A stretch of DNA of 55,132 nt from Chitinophagales bacterium (lineage in GTDB: Bacteria; Bacteroidota; Bacteroidia; Chitinophagales; CAIODY01): the NCBI GenBank assembly GCA_026461075.1, contig JAPJNH010000091.1, positions 1 through 55,132 of the forward strand. Reading direction: 5' to 3'. The notes under the pieces were generated by a model. It had not been told where the DNA came from. It saw only the letters and a list, made by a program, of their open reading frames with translations, and made no database searches. Positions 10,243 through 18,682 of this stretch are shown in pieces (position 1 is the stretch's first letter; each line of letters opens with the position of its first letter). A program made the translations under genes and the position numbers.

Positions 10243-10995
10243 ATGCATTTTTGTTCGATTAGTCATATTCCGGTACGCGCTAAAGCCGCCCACGCCTCTG
10301 AGATGGTGAGTATGTTATTATTTGGAGAAGAGGTCCGTATTCTAGGGGAGGAGGACGATTATTTTTTCGTTGAAAATACCTTTGATGCGTATCAGGGGTA
10401 TGTTCCCAAAATACATATTGGGGAGCAAGGGAAAGGGGCTTCGTTTTTTGTGCAGGATGATTTTCTTCAAATTCCTTTTCGTCACGGAAGTATTTTGTTG
10501 CCGAAAGGATCCATGTTAAGAGATTTGGACGATTCGTGTTTCACTTATCAGGGTCATAATCTACAAGTTCCTCTCGGAGCACGGATTTTGGATTTGGCAA
10601 CAGCGACTTATCAATCGGAGTCCTTGTTAAAAAATGCGAGAAGTTTTGTAGGGACACCTTATTTGTGGGGAGGGCGAACTCGTTTTGGCATTGATTGTTC
10701 TGGCTTTGTACAAGTACTATTTAAAGAAATGGGTATCGCTTTGAAGCGCGATGCCAAAGAGCAAGTTTTGCAAGGCAAACCGGTAGCGGAAATGTCAGCT
10801 GCAATGGCAGGAGATTTGGCATTTTTTGCCAACCAATCAGGAAAGGTGACGCATGTCGGCTTACTCGATGGACAAGGTGAAATAATCCATTCAAGTGGAC
10901 AAGTAAGAGTGGATAGCGTGGATGAAAAAGGGATTTATAATGCTGAATTGAATCGATATACACACGACCTTTGCGCTATAAGACGCTACGTGTGA
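10243..10995 (+). CDS. SH3-domain + NlpC/P60 (C40) cysteine peptidase
   Basis: GTPYLWGGRTRFGIDCSGFVQ and GDLAFFANQSGKVTHVGLL. Confidence 0.9.
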   Translation: MHFCSISHIPVRAKAAHASEMVSMLLFGEEVRILGEEDDYFFVENTFDAYQGYVPKIHIGEQGKGASFFVQDDFLQIPFRHGSILLPKGSMLRDLDDSCFTYQGHNLQVPLGARILDLATATYQSESLLKNARSFVGTPYLWGGRTRFGIDCSGFVQVLFKEMGIALKRDAKEQVLQGKPVAEMSAAMAGDLAFFANQSGKVTHVGLLDGQGEIIHSSGQVRVDSVDEKGIYNAELNRYTHDLCAIRRYV

Positions 10996-11546
10996 GAATT
11001 TCTACTTTTTATACCATCATTTACTTGTTTGGGTTGTTGCTTTTGAGCAATGCTTGTGTATCTATACAGCAAGCGGGCGGGGTATATGCGAAAGCCCATT
11101 CAAAAAAAGATAAGCAGCAACATGTGGAGCAATATGCATTGAAAATGAATGCCCCTGCTCGTCAAATAAAAAAGCATTTAGACTGGATTTATTTTGCAGA
11201 AGAATGGCAAGGGGTGCCGTATCGTTACGGAGGCGCAAATAAGGAAGGAGTCGATTGTTCAGCGTTGGTTCAACAAGCTTATCGCAAGATTTATGAGCTG
11301 AAAATTCCTCGCGACTCCCGTTCCCAATTTAAGTGGTGTACTCGAATTCCAAGACGTAAGTTGAAGTGGGGAGATCTATTGTTTTTTACCATAGAAAGTA
11401 AAGAGATTAGTCATGTAGGCATTTACTTATACAATGGTTGGTTTTTGCATGCATCGACCTCGAAAGGCGTTATGATGAGTCATCTGGATGAAAAGTATTT
11501 TACAAAATACTATTATGCGGCAGGCCGACCTCCACAATCAAATTAA
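10992..11546 (+). CDS. NlpC/P60 (C40) cysteine peptidase, exported
   Basis: VPYRYGGANKEGVDCSALVQQ and GDLLFFTIESKEISHVGIYL; likely GTG start at 10992 overlapping the upstream stop. Confidence 0.87.
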   Translation: MRISTFYTIIYLFGLLLLSNACVSIQQAGGVYAKAHSKKDKQQHVEQYALKMNAPARQIKKHLDWIYFAEEWQGVPYRYGGANKEGVDCSALVQQAYRKIYELKIPRDSRSQFKWCTRIPRRKLKWGDLLFFTIESKEISHVGIYLYNGWFLHASTSKGVMMSHLDEKYFTKYYYAAGRPPQSN

Positions 11547-11549
11547 GTT

Positions 11550-12443
11550 ATGAAGAGTATTATTCGAGTGCATTTACCACTCTTAATTGTAAATATTATT
11601 TATGGCATCAACTTCACTGTAGCGAAGTCGGTAATGCCTAAATATATACAGCCACTAGGATTTATTGTGATACGTGTAGGAGTGGCCTTAGCACTGTTTG
11701 CACTGATTCATGCATTGTTTATTAAAGAAAAGCCAGAGCGAAAGGACCTGCCATTATTGGCTATTTGCGCTTTGTTTGGAGTGGCGATGAACCAATCCTT
11801 ATTCTTTATGGGGATTCGTTATACAACGCCTATTCATGGGGCCTTGATTATGATTGCAACGCCGATATTAGTATTAATTATAAGTAGAATGGCGGCGCGT
11901 GAAAAGGTGAATTGGATGAAGACTACAGGAATAGCGCTCGGAGCTGCCGGTGCTCTTGTGCTCGTTCTTTTCGGCCGTAAATTAAAAGCAGGAGTGAATA
12001 CCCCACTTGGCGATACCCTCGTGTTTTTAAATGCTACTTGTTATGCTATTTATCTTGTAATGGTGAAGCCATTGATGCATAAGTACCATCCGATTACCAT
12101 TGTGAAATGGACCTTCCTTTTTGGATTTATAATGGTCTTGCCATTAGGTTGGGGACAGTTTCGCGCTATCGAATGGAACAGTTTTGATGGTACTGTATGG
12201 GCTGCTGTAGCTAGTGTAGTATTAGGAGCAACCTTCTTGGTGTATTTACTGAATAATATCGCCTTGCGTCATGCAAGTCCGGCGGTAGTTGGTATTTATA
12301 TTTACGTTCAACCAGTTGTTGCCGCTTTAGTCGCGCTTTATTTTGCGAAAGATGATTTAAACTGGATAAAGGCTGTAGCAAGCTTGTTGATCTTCACAGG
12401 GGTCTATCTAGTGGGGAGAAAAGATGCGGTAGATAGTGAATAA
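11550..12443 (+). CDS. EamA/DMT family transporter
   Basis: 10-TM DMT pattern; GINFTVAKSVMPKYIQPLGFIVIR; GATFLVYLLNNIALRHASPAVVGIYIYVQPVVAALVA. Confidence 0.9.
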   Translation: MKSIIRVHLPLLIVNIIYGINFTVAKSVMPKYIQPLGFIVIRVGVALALFALIHALFIKEKPERKDLPLLAICALFGVAMNQSLFFMGIRYTTPIHGALIMIATPILVLIISRMAAREKVNWMKTTGIALGAAGALVLVLFGRKLKAGVNTPLGDTLVFLNATCYAIYLVMVKPLMHKYHPITIVKWTFLFGFIMVLPLGWGQFRAIEWNSFDGTVWAAVASVVLGATFLVYLLNNIALRHASPAVVGIYIYVQPVVAALVALYFAKDDLNWIKAVASLLIFTGVYLVGRKDAVDSE

Positions 12444-12445
12444 AA

Positions 12446-12475
12446 AAAGCCCCACAGCTTACGCTATAGGGCTTT
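12446..12475. terminator. Bidirectional intrinsic terminator-like hairpin
   Basis: aaagccc...gggcttt flanked by A-tract and T-tract in a convergent gap. Confidence 0.75.
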
Positions 12476-12493
12476 CACGTGTTTTTATAAATA

Positions 12494-13339
12494 TTATTGC
12501 TTAACGAAGCGTGCGTTAGAAATAACATTACCATGCTTCACAGAAAGGATATACATTCCAGAAGTAAGGTCGCTAACGTTGATAGTTTCGTTACCATTGC
12601 TAGTTGTACCTAAGTTGATCGTTTGTACTGCAGCACCATTCATATTGAAGATAGTTGCTGTTGTAGCAGCAGCATGTTCGAAGCTGAAATTAGCATTCAA
12701 TACATTGCTAACCAAAGTTTGGTTGATACGTACTAAATTGTTGTTAGTGATTTCATTGATACCAACTGCTTCAGTTAAAGTATAAGTAGCCACTTTAATG
12801 GTGTCACCTGTACGACCAAAGCTTCCATCAGATTTGTTGATAGCAGCATAAACACGTACAGTACCTTTTCCTCCACTTGTTGGTGCAGTCCATGTGAATT
12901 TCCATGAAAGCATTGGTCCTGAAGAAGAATTAGCAGTATGCGTTACATAATTTGTACCTACTACTTGGTTGTTTGTACCTGCAGAAACTGATCCTACTGC
13001 ACCAGCGCTGTTTTCAACAGATGCTTGGAAACCACTAGAGAAGTTTGTGTTATACTCTGAAGTTACTAATACATCATAAGAGCTACCAGCAGACCATGAA
13101 GTTACAGGTGTTGTTGTACCTGCCTTCATAACCACGATAGTTCCAGTTGGAGCTGGGAAAGTAGTGTTATAAGTGTCATGGCAACCAGAGCGATTACATG
13201 TTTTGCTACCGCTTGCAGGACTGTTAGTGTTTCCAGAAGGAGCACCTGCTCCGTTAGAGAATACGTTCGAGTTGAACGAGTTACCAACCAATAATGCAAT
13301 TGCAACTACTGGAGTAAAGAAAGTAAGTTTTTTAATCAT
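12494..13339 (-). CDS. Secreted choice-of-anchor V-like protein with T9SS type A sorting domain
   Basis: Signal peptide, SGSKTCNRSGCHD motif, beta-rich domain, C-terminal ATIFNMNGAAVQTINL...SGMYILSVKHGNVISNARFVKQ. Confidence 0.8.
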   Translation of the reverse strand: MIKKLTFFTPVVAIALLVGNSFNSNVFSNGAGAPSGNTNSPASGSKTCNRSGCHDTYNTTFPAPTGTIVVMKAGTTTPVTSWSAGSSYDVLVTSEYNTNFSSGFQASVENSAGAVGSVSAGTNNQVVGTNYVTHTANSSSGPMLSWKFTWTAPTSGGKGTVRVYAAINKSDGSFGRTGDTIKVATYTLTEAVGINEITNNNLVRINQTLVSNVLNANFSFEHAAATTATIFNMNGAAVQTINLGTTSNGNETINVSDLTSGMYILSVKHGNVISNARFVKQ

Positions 13340-13387
13340 AGGTTTTGTTTTAGCTTCTTAAAGTTAATTAATTTTTTCTAAGTCGTA

Positions 13388-13852
13388 TTAATTTTCTAAT
13401 AAGTCGATCAATTGCTGGGAATGCTCTGCCGTATCGACCTTATCAATAATTGCTTGAATTTTTCCCGAAGCGTCAATAACAAAGGTCGTACGTATGGTTC
13501 CCATATATTGCTTGCCGTAAAGGGTCTTTTCGCCCCAAACACCATAGGCCTCATGTATTTTCAAATCCTCATCCATTAATAGAGGGAAGGGAAGGGTATG
13601 CTTTTTAATGAAGTTTTGGTGCGATTTTGCGCTGTCTTTACTAACACCAAGAATGACCGTATCATTGCTGCTCCAATATTCAAAATCATCCCTCAAGCTG
13701 CAGGCCTCTTTGGTACAACCGGGCGTATTGTCCTTTGGATAAAAATAAAGGATAACCCGCTTTCCTTTGAAGTCTTTCAAATCGATTTTGTTACCATCTT
13801 GATCAGTCGTCTTAAATGCCGGAGCCTTCTGGCCAATTTTTATGTTCTTCAT
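13388..13852 (-). CDS. bcp: Thioredoxin-dependent peroxiredoxin (BCP/PrxQ)
   Basis: YPKDNTPGCTKEACSLRDDF. Confidence 0.95.
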   Translation of the reverse strand: MKNIKIGQKAPAFKTTDQDGNKIDLKDFKGKRVILYFYPKDNTPGCTKEACSLRDDFEYWSSNDTVILGVSKDSAKSHQNFIKKHTLPFPLLMDEDLKIHEAYGVWGEKTLYGKQYMGTIRTTFVIDASGKIQAIIDKVDTAEHSQQLIDLLEN

Positions 13853-13911
13853 ACGTTTGTATTAGCTTGTAACTAAAAGTTTATTCTCTCGTAAATCTAG
13901 AAAAAAAGAAC

Positions 13912-14154
13912 ATGAAAACAATTCTCTTTTTACTGCTTTTTCAATGCTTCTTTTTGCCTGGAATCGCAAACGAACGTACTAAGAAACAGTCATGCCCTAA
14001 TTTTTCTCCCCGAGAATCTACGGTTTCTTATCATCTAGTAAAGAAAACAGGGATAAAGGGGGCTCATCGTGCACAATTGCGTAGGAACACGCCTAGCAGC
14101 TGTCGTAAAAAGCGTAGAACGGGCGAAGTGCAACACTTTTTAAAAATACAGTAG
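13912..14154 (+). CDS. Small secreted, strongly basic hypothetical protein
   Basis: 80 aa with signal-peptide-like N-terminus (MKTILFLLLFQCFFLPGIAN) and a K/R-rich remainder. Confidence 0.45.
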   Translation: MKTILFLLLFQCFFLPGIANERTKKQSCPNFSPRESTVSYHLVKKTGIKGAHRAQLRRNTPSSCRKKRRTGEVQHFLKIQ

Positions 14155-14177
14155 GCTTTTTGATATTTTTGCGGTCT

Positions 14178-15080
14178 ATGTGGCTCGCTGTCTTATTTAA
14201 ATTGGTCTCCTCCTTGGTAATGGTCGTTTCGAATACCTTATGGAAACGTCCAGTACAACAAGAACCTTTTGTAAACATAATCGCGATACGTGCTTTTTTC
14301 TCTAGCCTTCTTTTTACAATTCTGTTTTGGCTAGTCTATCATTATGGTGTCTTTAATTTACCGATAAATCTTATTGGTAATTTAAAGCAGCCCTTGACTT
14401 TTTGGATTTCAACGATTGGCCTTATCACACTCAGCTACGGCGGATTGTATTATTTTCTAATGGCCATTCATAGTGGTAAAAACATTACCGTACTAGCACC
14501 ACTAGGAGGTATGGCACAGATTTTCTCCATCCTCACTGCAGTGCTCTTTTTTAAGGAAGAGTTGGGTTTGAATCGAATTTTTTCTATTCTCTTTTTTATT
14601 CTATCCATACTAGTTTATTACCGCTTTGCGGCTAATAAGGAAGAAATGCAATGGCGAACGAAAACGATCCGTTATTTAATTCTCTCTTGTTTAATATGGG
14701 GTGTTAGTTATACCTTACTCGTTAAACCCATGCGTGTTATTGGACCGCTTAGTGTTGGGCTTTTAACAGAACTTGTTGTTTTAATGATTGCCTTGACGCA
14801 AGTGAAGTTTTTATCGAAACAAGCTCTTAAGGTGAATAGACCTGTAAAATCCTATTTATACATTTTGGGGATGGCTTGTTGTATTGTTATTGGGATGTTG
14901 CTGAATAATCTATCTCTTACGCTATTGCCAGTAAGCATGATTGTTTTGATCGGCCTAATTATTGAAGTTTCCTATTTGTTTATAGGGAAGTTGATTTTGA
15001 AAGAAAGTCTTCGTAAAAACGAATGGTGGTCGTTTGTTTTGACCACCATTGCCTTATTGCTATTAGTCGTTAAATTTTAA
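14178..15080 (+). CDS. EamA/DMT family transporter
   Basis: 10 hydrophobic segments; NTLWKRPVQQEPFVNIIAIRAFFSSLLF; ATG at 14178 preceded by TATTTTTG. Confidence 0.82.
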   Translation: MWLAVLFKLVSSLVMVVSNTLWKRPVQQEPFVNIIAIRAFFSSLLFTILFWLVYHYGVFNLPINLIGNLKQPLTFWISTIGLITLSYGGLYYFLMAIHSGKNITVLAPLGGMAQIFSILTAVLFFKEELGLNRIFSILFFILSILVYYRFAANKEEMQWRTKTIRYLILSCLIWGVSYTLLVKPMRVIGPLSVGLLTELVVLMIALTQVKFLSKQALKVNRPVKSYLYILGMACCIVIGMLLNNLSLTLLPVSMIVLIGLIIEVSYLFIGKLILKESLRKNEWWSFVLTTIALLLLVVKF

Positions 15081-15212
15081 TTATCGAATTAAAGTAACCG
15101 TCCCTACTTTACTTGGTTTGGTGTTTCCAATTGTCAATTTTGTGTTATTATGATGGATGAAAGAGTGGAATTTGTAAATTTGAATATTACTAGCTCATAA
15201 CTATTATTTTAT

Positions 15213-16295
15213 ATGAAATTATCTTCTGCCAACTATCGTGCTATAGGACTTTCCCTTCGTTGGATTGTCATTTTGATGTTTTTACTATCCGGCTTCTCCA
15301 AGTTTTATCCGAATACGGTAGATTTTACGAAGCAGTTGGTAGATCTAGGTATTGTCAACTGGTGTAAAGCTCCAATGCTAGCACGTTTGGCGATTAGCCT
15401 AGAATTTTTCTTAGCCTTCGCTATGATGCAACGGAATTATCTTCGTCATATCGTACTTCCTGCTACCATCGCTTTACTTGTTTTTTTCTGTGTGCACCTA
15501 GCTATTCAAATGTCTGTTCATGGTGCTTTTGCAGGTAATTGTGGTTGTTTCGGAAATCTTTTACCGATGTCGCCTTTTGCAGCCTTCCTAAAAAATGTCA
15601 TTGCAATTTTAATTCTAGCTTTCCTTTGGAAGAAGAAAGAGTTTTTGGGAGAAGAGAAAAATAATTACCATGTTTTATTGTGGCTATTAGCAGGTACCAC
15701 CGCGATAATTTTTATGCTTTCACCTTATGCGCCTTGTAAAGCAACACCCGCTCCGGTAGTCAATACGATCCAAGCATCCGAAGAAGCTACGGCAAATGAA
15801 ACAGTAGAAACTTCGCAATCCAAACAATCCATTGTAAACACTTCTACGGCTATTGACAAAGCTGCGCAAGGACCCGCTGAAAAAGCCCCTGCGCTTAAAA
15901 CATCACGCTTCGCACCCTACAATAATTTCGGAGGAAATGTCGTGACAGTTGATAATGGAAAGAAAATAATCTGTCAATTTGTACCTGGTTGCGATCATTG
16001 CCAACATGTAGGAAAACTCTTGGTTGCACTCTCTAAAAAAGAGAAGCTGCCTCCTATCTACATTATTTTTATGGATGAAGAAGCAGATAAAATACCGACA
16101 TTCTTTAAAATTATAGGTGCCAGCTATCCATACCAATTAATGGATCCTGCGACTTTCTTCGGTACCCTCAAAGTACCGAATACCCCTGGCGTTACCTACT
16201 TGTGGAATGGAAACGAACGTTATAATAGTTCAGGCTCTGAAAAAGACAGTTTTCAAGTGCAGAACTTCCTAAAGGCAGTAAAGGCTACGCAATAA
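15213..16295 (+). CDS. BT_3928-like DoxX/MauE-type membrane protein fused to a thioredoxin-like domain
   Basis: N-terminal 4-TM with GNCGCFGNLLPMS; C-terminal FVPGCDHCQHVGKLLVAL (CxxC) domain. Confidence 0.8.
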   Translation: MKLSSANYRAIGLSLRWIVILMFLLSGFSKFYPNTVDFTKQLVDLGIVNWCKAPMLARLAISLEFFLAFAMMQRNYLRHIVLPATIALLVFFCVHLAIQMSVHGAFAGNCGCFGNLLPMSPFAAFLKNVIAILILAFLWKKKEFLGEEKNNYHVLLWLLAGTTAIIFMLSPYAPCKATPAPVVNTIQASEEATANETVETSQSKQSIVNTSTAIDKAAQGPAEKAPALKTSRFAPYNNFGGNVVTVDNGKKIICQFVPGCDHCQHVGKLLVALSKKEKLPPIYIIFMDEEADKIPTFFKIIGASYPYQLMDPATFFGTLKVPNTPGVTYLWNGNERYNSSGSEKDSFQVQNFLKAVKATQ

Positions 16296-16327
16296 AAATT
16301 TATTGTTTTTCATTTTTTGGATAAAAG

Positions 16328-16367
16328 GAATGGAAATATTGAACGTATCATTCAATATTAATCATTC
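16328..16367. promoter_or_regulatory. Extended dyad upstream of the VWA gene (possible operator or 5' UTR hairpin)
   Basis: GAATG-ga-AATATTGAA-cgtatca-TTCAATATT-aat-CATTC; perfect 9-bp inner arms and 5-bp outer arms. Confidence 0.5.
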
Positions 16368-16382
16368 TAAATTCAAAGCATT

Positions 16383-17117
16383 ATGGAAAACAACAAAGCA
16401 AAAATTTTCAACCTACTTTTCCTAGATGAAAGTGGCTCAATGGATGGAGTCCGCGAGCAAACTATTTCGGGATTCAACGAAATACTACAGTCTATGCAAT
16501 CCTTAGAAAAGGATTTTCAAGGCCAGTCGCAATTCGTAAGTATGTACACCTTCAATAATCAGGATGTAAAGACAATTCATGATTTAGCTGCCGTTAGCGC
16601 CATTAAACCCATAAACAATGACAACTATTGCCCTGATGGTAGTACGCCCTTGCTAGACGCCTTAGGTAAAGGAATAAGCCAGTTAGAAAAACAAATTGAA
16701 ACTGTGGCGAATGTCGAAGGGAAAGTGTTCAAGTATCAAGTTCTAGTAACCATTATGACGGATGGCTATGAAAACTCCTCTCGATTCTATAAGCTAGCTG
16801 ATATACGCGCAATGATTGATCGTTTGGAAAAAGGTAATTGGACTTTCACCTATATCGGAGCGGATCATGATGTATTGCGTCAGTCATCAGATTTTGGTAT
16901 TAAAAACAGCTTCAATTTCTCTAAGGACAGCGAAGGAATGGATTTGATGCTCAAAATGGAGAAAAAGTCGAGAATGAATTTTAATCGCATTGTATTTGAT
17001 AGTGAGGAGAAACCGACTGCTAATTTTTTTGAAGAAGCTGATCCTGGCAAAGGTGAAGAAGGCGGAAAAGATTCCGATGATGCGAAGTCTTTATTCAGTC
17101 GACTTTTTGGGAAATAG
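16383..17117 (+). CDS. Cytosolic von Willebrand factor A (VWA) domain protein
   Basis: MIDAS FLDESGSMDGVR and TIMTDGYENSS. Confidence 0.88.
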   Translation: MENNKAKIFNLLFLDESGSMDGVREQTISGFNEILQSMQSLEKDFQGQSQFVSMYTFNNQDVKTIHDLAAVSAIKPINNDNYCPDGSTPLLDALGKGISQLEKQIETVANVEGKVFKYQVLVTIMTDGYENSSRFYKLADIRAMIDRLEKGNWTFTYIGADHDVLRQSSDFGIKNSFNFSKDSEGMDLMLKMEKKSRMNFNRIVFDSEEKPTANFFEEADPGKGEEGGKDSDDAKSLFSRLFGK

Positions 17118-17137
17118 GATTTTGGTTTGTAAAATAA

Positions 17138-17177
17138 AAAGTGGCCCGTTCTTATTCAGTTAAGAAGGGTCATTTTT
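17138..17177. terminator. Terminator-like imperfect hairpin
   Basis: aagtggcccgttctt...aagaagggtcattttt. Confidence 0.5.
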
Positions 17178-17234
17178 GTGTAAAATAAGCGCTCATTTTT
17201 ATCGACTTTCTTCAACAATGCTTATTTTCGTAGT

Positions 17235-17897
17235 GTGAAGAAAGTCCTTCCATATATCGTAAGCTTGTTAATCCTGTTGCTAAGTTTTCAAGCAAGTTTT
17301 GCTGCTGGAAAAGCAGGGGCATGGCATTTGGAAAAAGACAAGGATGAAATTCAAATATATACACGGGAAGTTCCCGGTAAACAGTTAAAAGAGCTAAGGG
17401 TCGTTACGCACTTTAATGTGAATGCGCATACCTTCATCGCCTTCATTAGCGACGTCCCCGCCCAACCAAAATACTTGTATAATTGCCTTGCTTCAAAATT
17501 ATTGAAATCCAACAGTGAAAAGGAGCATATCTATTATCAACAGACCAGTCTCCCTTGGCCTTGTACCAATAGAGATGGCGTCTATCGTCAGTTGGTTCAG
17601 CCAGATCTTAAAAATAATGTGGTCTATATCAAAATAGAATCTGTGTGTAAGTATCTTCCTGAGAAAGATGGATTTGTTCGCGTGCCCGTACTTGCAGCCA
17701 CTTGGAAGCTAAATATCCTTCCTGATAATACGATTTTAGCAGAATATCAACTCAGTCTAGATCCTGGAGGACTAGTACCTGCGTGGTTGGTGAATTTGTT
17801 CATTGACAAAGCTCCTTATGATAGTTTTATGAAAATGAAGAAAATGGTTCATGATAAAAAATATCAGAATGTTTTATTTCCATTCTTAACAAAGTAA
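17235..17897 (+). CDS. START-domain-like lipid-binding protein, exported
   Basis: Signal peptide; WHLEKDKDEIQIYTREVPGKQLKELRVVTHFNV; GTG start. Confidence 0.78.
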   Translation: MKKVLPYIVSLLILLLSFQASFAAGKAGAWHLEKDKDEIQIYTREVPGKQLKELRVVTHFNVNAHTFIAFISDVPAQPKYLYNCLASKLLKSNSEKEHIYYQQTSLPWPCTNRDGVYRQLVQPDLKNNVVYIKIESVCKYLPEKDGFVRVPVLAATWKLNILPDNTILAEYQLSLDPGGLVPAWLVNLFIDKAPYDSFMKMKKMVHDKKYQNVLFPFLTK

Positions 17898-17899
17898 GC

Positions 17900-18646
17900 A
17901 TGTCAGAAGAGTTAAATGGTAATGTTCCGTTTTGGATGAGTAGAACGGAATTGTTAGTAGGAGAGGAAGGAATCAATCGCCTGCAAAATGCGCACGTATT
18001 GGTAGCTGGATTAGGTGGAGTAGGAGGTATTTGTGCCGAAGCAATCGTTCGCGCGGGTGTTGGTGAAATAACCATTGTCGATGCAGATGTGGTAGAAGCA
18101 TCTAATTGCAATCGACAAATTATCGCTTTACAAACAAATGTTGGAGAATCGAAGGTTGCCATTATGGAACGTCGTTTGAAAGATATTAACCCTGCGGTGA
18201 AAGTGAATGTATTCAATGTCTATATAAAGGACGATTTAGCAGATACCATCCTTGATGCTGCTAAATATGATTATGCTTGCGACTGTATCGATACATTAAG
18301 TAGCAAGGTGTTCTTTATTAAAAAAGTCATAGATCGTAAGATTCCGTTGGTGAGCTCTATGGGGGCAGGCAGAAAACTCGATCCTACTTGCGTAAAAATT
18401 GTTCCAATAGAACAGACGAAAATCTGTCCATTAGCAAAAGACGTTCGAAAATTATTGCATAAAATCGGAATTCATAAAGGTTTTGATGCCGTGTATTCTA
18501 CCGAGTTGATTAAGGATGATAAAATGACTATCAATCCAAAAGGTAGTAAGAAGCGTTCCTTTATTGGCACCATCTCCTATATCCCAAATGTATTTGGTTT
18601 GATGTGCGCGAGTGTAGTCATTCGCAATATTTTGAAAAATGCGTAG
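17900..18646 (+). CDS. tcdA: tRNA threonylcarbamoyladenosine dehydratase (ThiF/E1 family)
   Basis: HVLVAGLGGVGGICAEAIVRAGVGEITIVDADVVEASNCNRQ. Confidence 0.92.
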   Translation: MSEELNGNVPFWMSRTELLVGEEGINRLQNAHVLVAGLGGVGGICAEAIVRAGVGEITIVDADVVEASNCNRQIIALQTNVGESKVAIMERRLKDINPAVKVNVFNVYIKDDLADTILDAAKYDYACDCIDTLSSKVFFIKKVIDRKIPLVSSMGAGRKLDPTCVKIVPIEQTKICPLAKDVRKLLHKIGIHKGFDAVYSTELIKDDKMTINPKGSKKRSFIGTISYIPNVFGLMCASVVIRNILKNA

Positions 18647-18682
18647 TTTTTCGTAATTTGTATAATATAAATTCCTAATAGA

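Noticed and set aside
17827-18216. 129-aa minus-strand ORF over the START/tcdA junction
   Set aside because: Overlaps two convincing CDSs on the other strand; low-complexity T/P/S composition.
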